This document shows positions 1-12,825 of a DNA stretch of 64,000 bases, in pieces; positions within the stretch are counted from its first letter, which is position 1, and each line of letters starts with the position of its first letter. The notes beneath the pieces are model-generated. The model was not told the DNA's origin. It did no database searches and was given only the letters and a program-made list of their open reading frames with translations. The position numbers were made by a program, and so were the translations under genes. Source of the stretch: Sphingomonas mollis (GTDB lineage: Bacteria; Pseudomonadota; Alphaproteobacteria; Sphingomonadales; Sphingomonadaceae); contig NZ_JAELXS010000005.1 of the NCBI RefSeq assembly GCF_016427505.1, positions 248,001 through 312,000 on the forward strand, given 5' to 3'.

Positions 1-1
1 G

Positions 2-4260
<4,259 letters not shown>

Positions 4261-4266
4261 TTCCGG

Positions 4267-4323
4267 CCACCCTCACCCTTCCGGCGCTGTGCGCCTCCCT
4301 CCCTCTCCCGGTGGGAGAGGGGA
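4267..4323. repeat. Short palindromic repeat, CCCTCTCCC type
   Basis: Lies between two convergent genes. The right half is a perfect hairpin: CCCTCTCCC (4301-4309), loop GGT, GGGAGAGGG (4313-4321). It is preceded by CCACCCTCACCCTTCCGGCGC. Near-identical copies are at 42174-42220 and, degenerate, at 56949-57044. No T-run follows here, so it is a weaker terminator candidate than the 42.2 kb copy. Confidence 0.75.
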
Positions 4324-4328
4324 AAGGT

Positions 4329-6623
4329 TCAGGTCGTTCGGGCGATGATTTCGAACCGTCCGCCGGTGCGGGCGTCGATGGTTATCGTGTCGCCGGTCAG
4401 TCGTACCGGGCGTCCGTTTACCGTTGCGGACAGCAGTCGCACGGGTAGTCGGAACCGAACGCGGGCCGATGCCGGCCCCTGTGCGCCGAACGACACGGTC
4501 GCGGTCGCTTGTCTGGCGGCGGTATCGAACCGCGTGGCATAGTCCACCCTGCCCCAGCGCGTCGGTACCTGTTTCAGCGCGATTTCCTTGCCCGAAGCGA
4601 ACCATGCGCGGGGCAGGCCTAGCCCGAGGTCGAGGCGATCGGCATCGTCGTCCTCGATCGCCAGCATCCAGCGAACCAGCAGCGGGATCGTCAACTGCGC
4701 CGGCATGCAGAACAGCGGCAGGTCGCCGTCGATGCCCGACACTTCGCCCGCCACCCAGCTGCCGGGCAGGTGCGAGTGGAACCGGTGCGAATGGAGGAAC
4801 AGCAGATATTCCTCGATCCGCCCCAGCCGTAGCAGCGCACGCGCATGGCCGTAGGAGATGAAGCCGAGCTGATCGCGATGCGTGTCGTTGGCGGGCGCGA
4901 AATTGGCGGTCACGCCGATGCATGTGCCGCCGTGCCCGCGCACGCAATCGGCGATCAGACCGGCCAGATCGGCGGGCAGCACATCGGCTTGCAACAGTTC
5001 GGCATAGACGCGGTGCGACCAGCCCTGTTCGCTGGGTTTGCCGGTCGCCAGCGCCTGACGGAACGTCCCCTCGGCACCGGGTAGCGGGCCGAGATAGGGG
5101 GGCTTCAGGTCGCGGCGCACCTCCTGCCGGATGCGGCGGACCAGATGCCCCTCCAGCCGGTTGGCGCGGCGTGTCCAGTCGTCCGCCTCGGCACGGCTGC
5201 CCAGTCCCGGCCAGACCCGCGCGATGTCGCGCCAGCCGCGTACCGCCCATGCGCTGTTGTTCCAGTATGGCTTCCACCAAAGGCTCGGGTCGGGGTGCAG
5301 GCACGCGTCGGATTCGCTCCAGCCGTGCAACAGGCCGTGGCCGCGATCCGATGCGGGAAGCGCCAGTGCCTGATCGTGGAGTTCGGCGAGGATCCGGGCG
5401 GTGGCGACGACCTTGTCCTTGATCCGCGCGATCGTGGCGATGTCGCCGGTGTAGCGCAGGTAGCGGGCGATCAGCGAGAGCGTCAGGCCGAATTGCGGCA
5501 CCTCCGGTCCGCGCATGTCGACCATGCCGTCGTCGCCGACGAAATCGTCGAAATATTCGTCCAGCACCGCTTTGGCCTGCGCGAACCGGCCCCATTCCAG
5601 ATTGGCGTAGAGCGAGCTGGTGAAGATATCCTGGAACCCGTCATATTCCGGGCCGACATAGTCGCGATCGACGACGCCGTATTTGGGATAGGTGCCGCCC
5701 GGTCGCACCACGATCTCACGCGCGAAGGCATGGGCGACCATGTCGGGATAGACCGGGTCGGGCAGCGCGACGGGCGCCAGATCGGCCAGTTCCGCATGCC
5801 AGACCTGCGCGAAGCGGAGCAGCGCGCGGTAGAAGGCCTCGGCGGTCGGATGCGGGCGACGGGGCGGGAACGCGGCATAGCTGTGGCCATAATGCACCTC
5901 GGTCACGCGGCCTCGCTCGACCCGCATCGTGCGGTGCCATGTCTGCACCAGCAGCGGATCGTTCGCATCGACATCGGCGAAGACGATCAGGTCGTACCAG
6001 GCGGTGGCGGAGATCGGGATCACCTTGTGCACCGCCGGCAGCCAGCCGCCCAGCATCCCCTCGAACCGGGTCTTCGCGCCCTCGTCGCCGGACAGCGCGG
6101 CAAAGGCGTGTTCGGGGCGATAGCCACGGGTGCGGCCGTTGGGGAACACCGGCATCGTGTCGCCGGCCTGACGCGTGCCGACGAAGGTCGTCCATGGCAG
6201 GCGGGCGCCTAGCTTGTCGGGATCGAACCGCGATCCGCTTGGCGGGGCGGCGGCGCACACCTGTTCGGGATCGGGATCGCCGCCGCCCGCCAGCAGCCTG
6301 TCGGCGAGCAGATCGGCATCAGCCAAAGCGATCGCCTTCAGGTCCAGCCCCAGCCAGACGGGCGTGGCGGTGGCATGTGCCGCCTCGGTCCGCTTGGGCA
6401 ACAACACCGCCTCGCCGCCGCGGACGAGCGCCAGCATCCCGTCGCGGGTGGTCAGATCCTCGCGCACCTCCCATGCGCCGTCATCGGTGGTGAAGCGCGC
6501 GACGACCGGCAGGGCGGCGACGTCGGCCGACAGCGGATTGAGCGGCAGCGCGGCGGTCCGTGCGGCGAGCGGCGTCGCGGCGGCGGCGATCGTGCCGCCG
6601 GCGAGGAACTGGCGACGGTCCAT
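4329..6623 (-). CDS. Exported protein with six-hairpin-glycosidase-like features, function unknown
   Basis: The 764-residue product begins MDRRQFLAGG, a twin-arginine-type signal with an Ala-rich h-region. The ATG at 6623 overlaps the stop of the upstream DUF5695 gene by ATGA, so I prefer it over starts further upstream in the same frame. The centre (about 300-620) is rich in aromatic, Trp-containing helices (for example WWKPYWNNSAW, HGWSESDACLHPDPS and SYGHARALLRLGR), reminiscent of (alpha/alpha)6 glycosidases and polysaccharide lyases. The last 100 residues look like a beta-sandwich. No family could be assigned with certainty. It is translationally coupled to the DUF5695 gene and lies next to GH127 and GH2 enzymes, so a carbohydrate-active role is inferred only. 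Confidence 0.6.
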   Translation of the reverse strand: MDRRQFLAGGTIAAAATPLAARTAALPLNPLSADVAALPVVARFTTDDGAWEVREDLTTRDGMLALVRGGEAVLLPKRTEAAHATATPVWLGLDLKAIALADADLLADRLLAGGGDPDPEQVCAAAPPSGSRFDPDKLGARLPWTTFVGTRQAGDTMPVFPNGRTRGYRPEHAFAALSGDEGAKTRFEGMLGGWLPAVHKVIPISATAWYDLIVFADVDANDPLLVQTWHRTMRVERGRVTEVHYGHSYAAFPPRRPHPTAEAFYRALLRFAQVWHAELADLAPVALPDPVYPDMVAHAFAREIVVRPGGTYPKYGVVDRDYVGPEYDGFQDIFTSSLYANLEWGRFAQAKAVLDEYFDDFVGDDGMVDMRGPEVPQFGLTLSLIARYLRYTGDIATIARIKDKVVATARILAELHDQALALPASDRGHGLLHGWSESDACLHPDPSLWWKPYWNNSAWAVRGWRDIARVWPGLGSRAEADDWTRRANRLEGHLVRRIRQEVRRDLKPPYLGPLPGAEGTFRQALATGKPSEQGWSHRVYAELLQADVLPADLAGLIADCVRGHGGTCIGVTANFAPANDTHRDQLGFISYGHARALLRLGRIEEYLLFLHSHRFHSHLPGSWVAGEVSGIDGDLPLFCMPAQLTIPLLVRWMLAIEDDDADRLDLGLGLPRAWFASGKEIALKQVPTRWGRVDYATRFDTAARQATATVSFGAQGPASARVRFRLPVRLLSATVNGRPVRLTGDTITIDARTGGRFEIIARTT

Positions 6624-9343
6624 CAGCGGGGTGCCAGCGTGATCGTGGTCGGCGCCGCACCCAGTGCGATGGTCGTAGCACCTCGTTCCACGGTGCCGCG
6701 ATCGGGCGTCCATGCCACCCCGCCGGCGGGTGCCTCCACCGACAGACGTGCGACGGGGGTCGAGGTGGTGGCGGGGTCGAGGGTCAGTTCGATCCGCTGC
6801 GTCGCGGGCAGATAGCGGGCGCTGGCGATCTTGCCGGCGGCCAGCGTGATCCACTGGCCGGCGGGCGCCACGAACAGGCGGCTGCGGGCGCCGTCATGCG
6901 GGACGATGTCGATCGCGCCATCGCGCTCGGTGGCCGTGCCGCCGAAGCCCAGCCAGCCGAACACCGGATGCCGCACCAGATAGGTCGCCGCGGCATAGGC
7001 ATGGCCGAAATACCCCATGCCGTAATCGCCGCTATAGGCATCCCATTTCATCATGTCGGGTTCGGAATGGAACGCGGCGGAAGCGAAACCTTCGCGATCG
7101 ACATTGGTGATGCCGCCCATAAACCCGCCATAGGCGACGCGGAGCAGGTGCAGGTCGGCCGGGTCGCGGCGATAGGCGTCGAACAGCGGGACCGCGTTCA
7201 GCGCCGATCCGTAATGATGAAGCTGGCGTTCGATCCGCTTCACCTTGCCGCCGTAGAGGAAGTCCCAATAGCGGCGGGCATTGCCATTATAGCCCCAGTG
7301 CGGGATGGTCGGGTCGTAGCCCAGGATCACCTCGCTCGTGATCGCCGCTTCCTTCGGATGATCGAAATAGCGCATCCACGCATAGACTTCGGGCTGGCCG
7401 GTCGAATCCCAGGCCATCTCGCTGCCGAACGGATAGGCGAGCGTGCGCCAGTGGTCGGCGCGGGCCTTCATCAACGCCTCGACCTCGGTGGCCTCGCGCG
7501 TCATCCCCTCGCGCTTCAGGTCCATGAGGATTTCGAGGAAAACCTCGCCCTCCATCTGGCCGAACTGCGCGTACTCGGGAGCGTCGCGTATCATCGCGAC
7601 GGTCGTCTTTTGTGCCCAGCCCAGATACCAGCGCCAGTCGTGGCGGGTGACGAGGCCTGGGTGATTGCGGGCGAGGCGATAGAGCACCCAATGCCCCGCC
7701 GCGACATGCGGGTAATTATACGACCGGCCGAGATCGCCCGCCTGTTTCGCATTCCATGATGTCCAGGCCTGCCAGTCGGTCGCCGGGTCGTAATAACCGG
7801 CGAAGGTCCTGGGGTCGTACCAGAACAGGCTCTTCTTCACGCCGCCGGCGTGCGGGCCGTCGGCGACCTGCAACTTGCCGAGCACGGTTTCGTCGACCAT
7901 GCGTTCCAGCTTCGCCACCTCGACGGAATCAGGATGGTCGAGCTGCTTCATCATCGCTGCGACCCATGCACCGGCGCCGCCCTCGTCGCTCATGCCGGCG
8001 ATCCAGACGCGCTGTTCCTGCGTCAGGATCTTGTCGGCTTCGCGGTCGTAACTGAGGATCGCGGGCGCGCGGTGGAACGGGTCGCGGGCGTCGTCGAACC
8101 ATTGCCGCGTCGTCGCGAACCGACCGAGATCGGCGGACACCTGCGCCAGTGGCTTCGTCACATAGTAATGTACGGTCTGGACGCTGCCATCGGCATAGGT
8201 GATCGCCACGCGGGCGCGGCCCCAGCCCTTGCCCGCGACACGATACCGCGCCCAGCCGGCGGGACCGGCGACGCGGGTCAGCGTCATCGCGTCCACGGGG
8301 GAGATGGCGATGCCGGTGATCGCTTGCCGCGCCTTCACGAACAGGTCGGCGGGGCTGTCGGTGGGGACGACATAGCCGGGGATGCCGATCGCCAGCGGCC
8401 GGCCCTGCGCCGCCAGCGTCGGTTCGATCGCGTGGATCGTGGGGGCGGCGACGAAGCGGACACCGACCGTCCGCTGCGCGCCGGGGGCCAGCGTTATGCC
8501 GGTCGGCTCGTTCCACGGCGCACCGGCATCCTTCGCCTGCGTCATCCCCTTCGACGCGACCATCCAGTCGTAGAATCCCTCGGCGGTCTGTTCGCGCGAG
8601 GTGCGGTCGGTGAAGAGGTCGCCGGCGGGCGCCTTGCCCGCCAGACGGATGATCCGGTACGCCTCCAGCGGGGTCTGGCGTTCGGGCAGGACCAGCAGCG
8701 CCGGGCCCTTGCCGTTCAGCCGCGTGACCTGCACGTAACCGCCGTCGCGGCCGATATAGGGATCGGCGAAGCTCGCCTGCGCATGCGCCTGTTCCAGCGT
8801 GCGATCGGTGATGATGTTGTCGAACACCATCGGCAGGCCGAGCGCGCCGATCTCGACCGGCTGGGTGCCGCGATTGACGAAAGTGAAGCGCAGCGCCAGC
8901 GTGCCGCCTTCCCTCACCCACGCCCGCTCGATCGTGATCGGCAGCATGTCGCCCAGCATCGCGCGGGCCAGCACCGGGCCGCCTGCGGGCAGGATACGGA
9001 CATGGCCGTGATCGCTGGCGGAAGCGTAATCCCGCCATGCGCCTTCGGCGACGCGGAAGCGGAGGTGAACGTCGCCGACCTGTACGAAGCCGTCGCCCTG
9101 CCGTTCGCCGGCGCGACCACTGGGAACGAAATCGAAGGCGGGATCGGTCGAGGGCGACAGCTTAGCCAGCGTCTGCGTGTCGTGACGCAACGCCACCGCG
9201 AAATCGCCGACGGTGAAACGATCGGCGGCCGGGGCCGCCACGGCGGGCTTGTCCGCCGCCGGCAGCGCCGGGCCGATCGCGGTCGCCGCCAATATGATCG
9301 CGACGGCCGATACCCGCCTGTTCCATCCCTGCGCCTGTGCCAT
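6623..9343 (-). CDS. DUF5695-like exported protein, putative carbohydrate-active enzyme
   Basis: I choose the ATG at 9343 (MAQAQGWNRR), which follows a GGGGGAAG ribosome binding site 5-7 nt upstream, rather than an earlier ATG at 9376. The 906-residue product has a signal peptide (VSAVAIILAATAIGPALPAA). An N-terminal beta-rich half is followed by a helical half with repeated Trp/Tyr motifs (WYLGWAQKT, YPFGSEMAWDSTGQ, HWGYNGNARRYWDFLYGG). I recall this pattern as DUF5695, but could not verify it. The helical half is compatible with a six-hairpin fold. It overlaps the next gene by ATGA and is divergent from the GH127 gene, sharing a regulatory region with it. Function unknown. Confidence 0.65.
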   Translation of the reverse strand: MAQAQGWNRRVSAVAIILAATAIGPALPAADKPAVAAPAADRFTVGDFAVALRHDTQTLAKLSPSTDPAFDFVPSGRAGERQGDGFVQVGDVHLRFRVAEGAWRDYASASDHGHVRILPAGGPVLARAMLGDMLPITIERAWVREGGTLALRFTFVNRGTQPVEIGALGLPMVFDNIITDRTLEQAHAQASFADPYIGRDGGYVQVTRLNGKGPALLVLPERQTPLEAYRIIRLAGKAPAGDLFTDRTSREQTAEGFYDWMVASKGMTQAKDAGAPWNEPTGITLAPGAQRTVGVRFVAAPTIHAIEPTLAAQGRPLAIGIPGYVVPTDSPADLFVKARQAITGIAISPVDAMTLTRVAGPAGWARYRVAGKGWGRARVAITYADGSVQTVHYYVTKPLAQVSADLGRFATTRQWFDDARDPFHRAPAILSYDREADKILTQEQRVWIAGMSDEGGAGAWVAAMMKQLDHPDSVEVAKLERMVDETVLGKLQVADGPHAGGVKKSLFWYDPRTFAGYYDPATDWQAWTSWNAKQAGDLGRSYNYPHVAAGHWVLYRLARNHPGLVTRHDWRWYLGWAQKTTVAMIRDAPEYAQFGQMEGEVFLEILMDLKREGMTREATEVEALMKARADHWRTLAYPFGSEMAWDSTGQPEVYAWMRYFDHPKEAAITSEVILGYDPTIPHWGYNGNARRYWDFLYGGKVKRIERQLHHYGSALNAVPLFDAYRRDPADLHLLRVAYGGFMGGITNVDREGFASAAFHSEPDMMKWDAYSGDYGMGYFGHAYAAATYLVRHPVFGWLGFGGTATERDGAIDIVPHDGARSRLFVAPAGQWITLAAGKIASARYLPATQRIELTLDPATTSTPVARLSVEAPAGGVAWTPDRGTVERGATTIALGAAPTTITLAPR

Positions 9344-9378
9344 CGTTTGCTTCCCCCGCCGTTTCCGCCAATGCATCG

Positions 9379-9406
9379 TTGACTCATCAGCCTATCACCG
9401 TATCGT
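9379..9406 (+). promoter_or_regulatory. Candidate sigma-70-like promoter of the GH127 operon
   Basis: TTGACT at 9379-9384 is followed after 16 bp by TATCGT at 9401-9406, and the start codon is 25 bp further on. The proposed -10 lies inside the palindrome at 9397-9413, as expected for repression by steric block. Visual call only. Confidence 0.4.
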
Positions 9407-9413
9407 ATACGGT
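9397..9413. promoter_or_regulatory. Palindromic operator candidate between DUF5695 and GH127 genes
   Basis: ACCGTAT-CGT-ATACGGT is a perfect 7-bp inverted repeat with a 3-bp centre, placed in the 87-bp divergent intergenic region. It contains GTATAC, a core common in operators of FadR-type GntR regulators of sugar-acid and plant-glycan genes. No such regulator gene is next to it, so the binding protein is unknown. Confidence 0.5.
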
Positions 9414-9430
9414 ATTCTTTGGAGATAGAA

Positions 9431-11803
9431 ATGTCGATCGGTCGCCGAGACATGCTAAAATCCGGGGTCGCGCTGCCCCTGTTCGCCCTGCCCGCCGGCG
9501 CGGCGCGGGCGCTGGGCACGGCGTTGCCGGCCAGTGCCAGGCCGTTCCCGCTGTCGGCGGTCCGGCTGCGGCCGTCAGACTATGCGCATGCGGTCGAGGT
9601 TAACAGGGCCTATCTGCTCCGGCTCGACGCCGATCGGCTGTTGCACAATTTCCGCGCCTTTGCCGGGTTGCCGACCAAGGGCAAGATCTATGGCGGGTGG
9701 GAAAGCGATACGATCGCCGGCCATACGCTGGGCCATTATCTGTCCGGGCTGGCGCTGACCCATGCGCAGATCGGCTGCACCGATTGCGCCACCCGCGCGG
9801 CGTACATCGTCGACGAACTGACGGCGTGTCAGACCGCGAACGGCGACGGCTATGTCGCCGGCTTCACGCGCAAGCGGAAGGACGGGACGATCGTCGACGG
9901 GAAGGAGATATTCCCGGAGATCATGCGCGGCGACATCCGGTCGGCCGGGTTCGACCTGAACGGCTGCTGGGTGCCCTATTACAATTGGCACAAGCTCTAC
10001 ACGGGGCTGTTCGACGTGATCGATCATATCGGACCCAGTGATAAGGCGATGGCGATCGCCACGGGTCTGGGCGGATATATCGAGAAGGTCTTCGCTGCGC
10101 TGAACGACGATCAGGTGCAGGTGATGCTCGCCTGCGAGCATGGCGGCCTGAACGAGAGCTTCGCCGAACTATATGCGCGCACGAAGGACCCACGCTGGCT
10201 GAAACTGGCGGAACGCATCTATCATAAAAAGGTGCTCGACCCGCTGACCGCGCGGCAGGACGAACTGGCGAACATCCATGCCAATACGCAGGTGCCGAAG
10301 CTGATCGGCCTCGCCCGGCTGTACGAGATCACCGACCGGCCGGATTACCAGACCGCCGCGCGATTCTTCTGGGAGCGGGTGACGAAGCATCACAGCTACG
10401 TCATCGGCGGCAATGCCGATCGCGAGTATTTCGCAGGTCCGGACACGATCGCGCAGCACATCACCGAACAGACGTGCGAGCATTGCAACACGTACAACAT
10501 GTTGAAGCTGACCCGGCATCTGTTTGCCTGGGCGCCGGACGGATCGCTGTTCGACTTCTATGAACGGGCGCACCTGAACCACGTGATGGCGCAGCAGGAG
10601 CCGGTGAACGGCGGCTTCACCTATATGACGCCGTTGATGAGCGGGGCGAAGCGCGAATATTCGGCGCTCGACGGCGAGGAGTTCTGGTGCTGCGTCGGCA
10701 CGGGCATGGAGAGCCATGCCAAGCATGGCGAATCGATCTTCTGGGAGGGGGGCGATACGCTGTTCGTGAACCTCTACATCCCCGCCGACGCGACATGGGC
10801 GGCGCGGGGGGCGACGCTGACGCTGGACACCGCCTATCCGTTCGAGGGGCTGTCGACGCTGACGATGACGAAGCTGGCGCGGGGCGGGCGTTTCCCGGTG
10901 GCGTTGCGCGTGCCCGGCTGGGCGAAGACCGCTGAGCTGTTCGTCAACGGCAAGCCGGTCGAGGCGGCCCGCGCCGGCGGCTATGCGATCGTCGAGCGCA
11001 AGTGGAAGGCGGGCGACGCGGTCAGCATCCGCCTGCCGCTCGACCTGCGGCTGGAGGCGACGCCGGGCGATGCGCAGACGGTGGCGGTGGTGCGCGGGCC
11101 GATGGTGATGGCCGCCGATTTGGGCCGCGCGGACGGCGATTGGGACAAGCCCGATCCGGCGATGGTCGGCGGCGACCTGCTCGCCCGCTTCACACCGATC
11201 GCGCCGGGGGCGGCGCAGTATCAGACGGCCGGGCTGATCCGGCCGGGCGACCTGACGTTCGTGCCGTTCTATCGCCAGTATGACCGGCGCAGCGCGGTGT
11301 ATTTCAAGCGCTTCACCGATGGCCAGTGGGTGGCCGAGGAAGCGGCGTTCAACGTCGAGCAGGCGCGGCGCAAGGATATCGCCGCACGGTCGGTCGATGT
11401 GATGCATCTGGGCGAGATGCAGCCGGAACGCGACCATGCGCTGACGTCGGAGATTTCGTACCCGGTCACCTATCGCGGCCATACCGGTCGCGATGCGCGC
11501 ACCGGCGGTTTCTTCGAATTCACGATGAAGGTGCGGCCTGGTCCGCTGATCCTGCAGGCGACCTATTGGGGGGACGAGGGCAAGCGGACGTTCGACATCA
11601 TGGTCGATAACCAGCGCGTGGCGACGCAGACGCTGGACCGGAGCCGGCCGGGCAGTTTCTATGACGTGGACTATCCGCTGCCTGAACCGCTGACGCGCGG
11701 CAAATCACAGATCAAGGTGCGCTTCGTGCCGCATGACAAGAACACCGCCGGCCCCGTGTTCGGCGTGCGCCTGTTCACCGCCAAACCGGCTGTCGCGGCA
11801 TGA
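9431..11803 (+). CDS. GH127 beta-L-arabinofuranosidase (DUF1680 family), exported
   Basis: The ATG at 9431 is preceded by GGAGAT at 9421-9426, better than an in-frame TTG at 9419. The 790-residue product has a Tat-type signal (SIGRRDMLKSG). An (alpha/alpha)6 barrel and C-terminal beta domains follow. The zinc-cysteine active site known from Bifidobacterium HypBA1 can be matched: Glu350 and Cys352 in CEHCNTYN, and the Cys-Cys pair 420-421 in FWCCVGTGMESHAKHG, one being the nucleophile. GH127 enzymes remove beta-L-arabinofuranose, classically from hydroxyproline-linked arabino-oligosaccharides of extensins. The gene overlaps the next by ATGA and heads a three-gene operon. Family assignment is strong; the natural substrate is inferred. 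Confidence 0.9.
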   Translation: MSIGRRDMLKSGVALPLFALPAGAARALGTALPASARPFPLSAVRLRPSDYAHAVEVNRAYLLRLDADRLLHNFRAFAGLPTKGKIYGGWESDTIAGHTLGHYLSGLALTHAQIGCTDCATRAAYIVDELTACQTANGDGYVAGFTRKRKDGTIVDGKEIFPEIMRGDIRSAGFDLNGCWVPYYNWHKLYTGLFDVIDHIGPSDKAMAIATGLGGYIEKVFAALNDDQVQVMLACEHGGLNESFAELYARTKDPRWLKLAERIYHKKVLDPLTARQDELANIHANTQVPKLIGLARLYEITDRPDYQTAARFFWERVTKHHSYVIGGNADREYFAGPDTIAQHITEQTCEHCNTYNMLKLTRHLFAWAPDGSLFDFYERAHLNHVMAQQEPVNGGFTYMTPLMSGAKREYSALDGEEFWCCVGTGMESHAKHGESIFWEGGDTLFVNLYIPADATWAARGATLTLDTAYPFEGLSTLTMTKLARGGRFPVALRVPGWAKTAELFVNGKPVEAARAGGYAIVERKWKAGDAVSIRLPLDLRLEATPGDAQTVAVVRGPMVMAADLGRADGDWDKPDPAMVGGDLLARFTPIAPGAAQYQTAGLIRPGDLTFVPFYRQYDRRSAVYFKRFTDGQWVAEEAAFNVEQARRKDIAARSVDVMHLGEMQPERDHALTSEISYPVTYRGHTGRDARTGGFFEFTMKVRPGPLILQATYWGDEGKRTFDIMVDNQRVATQTLDRSRPGSFYDVDYPLPEPLTRGKSQIKVRFVPHDKNTAGPVFGVRLFTAKPAVAA

Positions 11804-12825
11804 GCGACGACCGGGTCCACATGACGCTGGACGAGGTACGCGATTTCGCGCGCGCTATCCTGACCCGCGTCGGCCTTGCCCCCGATCATGTCGGGGCGGT
11901 GGCCGAGACGATGGTGGCGGGCGAGCGCGACGGTTGCGGATCGCACGGCATCTATCGCCTGCTGGTCGCCGCGCACAGCGTGGCGACGGGGGTGGTCGAT
12001 GCGCACGCGACGCCGGTGCTGACGCGGCCCGCGCCCGCCATCCTGCGCGTCGATGGCGGCGGCGGTTTCGCGCAGTTGGCGTTCGAGACGGGGCGGCAGG
12101 CGCTGGTCGATACCGCGCGGACACAGGGGCTGGCGGCGCTGGCGCTGAACAACGTCGTCCACTTCGCGGCGCTGTGGCCGGAGGTCGAGGCGCTGGTGGC
12201 CGAGGGGCTGGTGGTGATCGCGGTTACGCCCAGCCATGCATGGGTCGCACCGGCGGGGGGTACGAAGCCGCTGTTCGGGACGAACCCGATCGCGTTCGGC
12301 TGGCCGCGCCCCGGCGGGCGGCCGTTCGTGTTCGACTTCGCCACCAGTGCGGTGGCGCGCGGCGAGATCGAGCTGCATCGTCGTGCCGGTCGCCCGGTCC
12401 CGCCCGACTGGGGTTACGATGCCGAGGGTCAGGAGACGACCGAGGCGGCGCAGGTGCTGGCCGGCGCGATGCGAACCTTTGGCGGGCACAAGGGATCGGC
12501 GCTGTCGGCGATGGTCGAACTGATGGCGGGGCCGATGATCGGCGACCTGACCAGCCGCGAATCGATGGCGCGCGATGGTGGTCGCGGCGGATCGCCGATC
12601 GGTGGCGAGTTGATCCTGGCGATCGATCCCGCCGGCTTTCTGGGCGATGCCGCCGCCGACGAGATCGCGCGGGCGGAGGCGCTGTTCGACGGGATCGAGG
12701 CGCAGGGCGCAAGGTTGCCCGGTGCCCGCCGTCACGCCGCCCGCGCCGTCAGCCTGACCGAGGGTGTGTGGGTATCGAAGCAGTTGATCGCCGATATCGA
12801 GAATGTCGTGAAGGAAAACGCATGA
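11800..12825 (+). CDS. Ldh_2-family NAD(P)H-dependent oxidoreductase (malate/lactate dehydrogenase-like)
   Basis: The 341-residue product fits the Ldh_2 (YlbC/DpkA/YiaK) family. It shows the N-terminal motif ERDGCGSHGIYR, the catalytic-region VHFAALWPEVE, the nucleotide-binding FGTNPIAFGWPRP, and GGHKGSALSAMVELMAG near the C-terminus. The family includes malate, ureidoglycolate and 2,3-diketogulonate dehydrogenases and the delta-1-piperideine/pyrroline-2-carboxylate reductases of proline and hydroxyproline metabolism. It has no signal peptide, so it acts in the cytoplasm. It overlaps GH127 upstream and DUF885 downstream, by ATGA each time. The substrate is unknown; in this context a sugar-acid or imino-acid substrate is plausible. 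Confidence 0.85.
   Translation: MSDDRVHMTLDEVRDFARAILTRVGLAPDHVGAVAETMVAGERDGCGSHGIYRLLVAAHSVATGVVDAHATPVLTRPAPAILRVDGGGGFAQLAFETGRQALVDTARTQGLAALALNNVVHFAALWPEVEALVAEGLVVIAVTPSHAWVAPAGGTKPLFGTNPIAFGWPRPGGRPFVFDFATSAVARGEIELHRRAGRPVPPDWGYDAEGQETTEAAQVLAGAMRTFGGHKGSALSAMVELMAGPMIGDLTSRESMARDGGRGGSPIGGELILAIDPAGFLGDAAADEIARAEALFDGIEAQGARLPGARRHAARAVSLTEGVWVSKQLIADIENVVKENA

Noticed and set aside
9376..9376. Earlier start of the DUF5695 gene at 9376
   Set aside because: The ATG at 9343 has a good ribosome binding site and gives a clean signal peptide; the earlier start adds charged residues in front of it.
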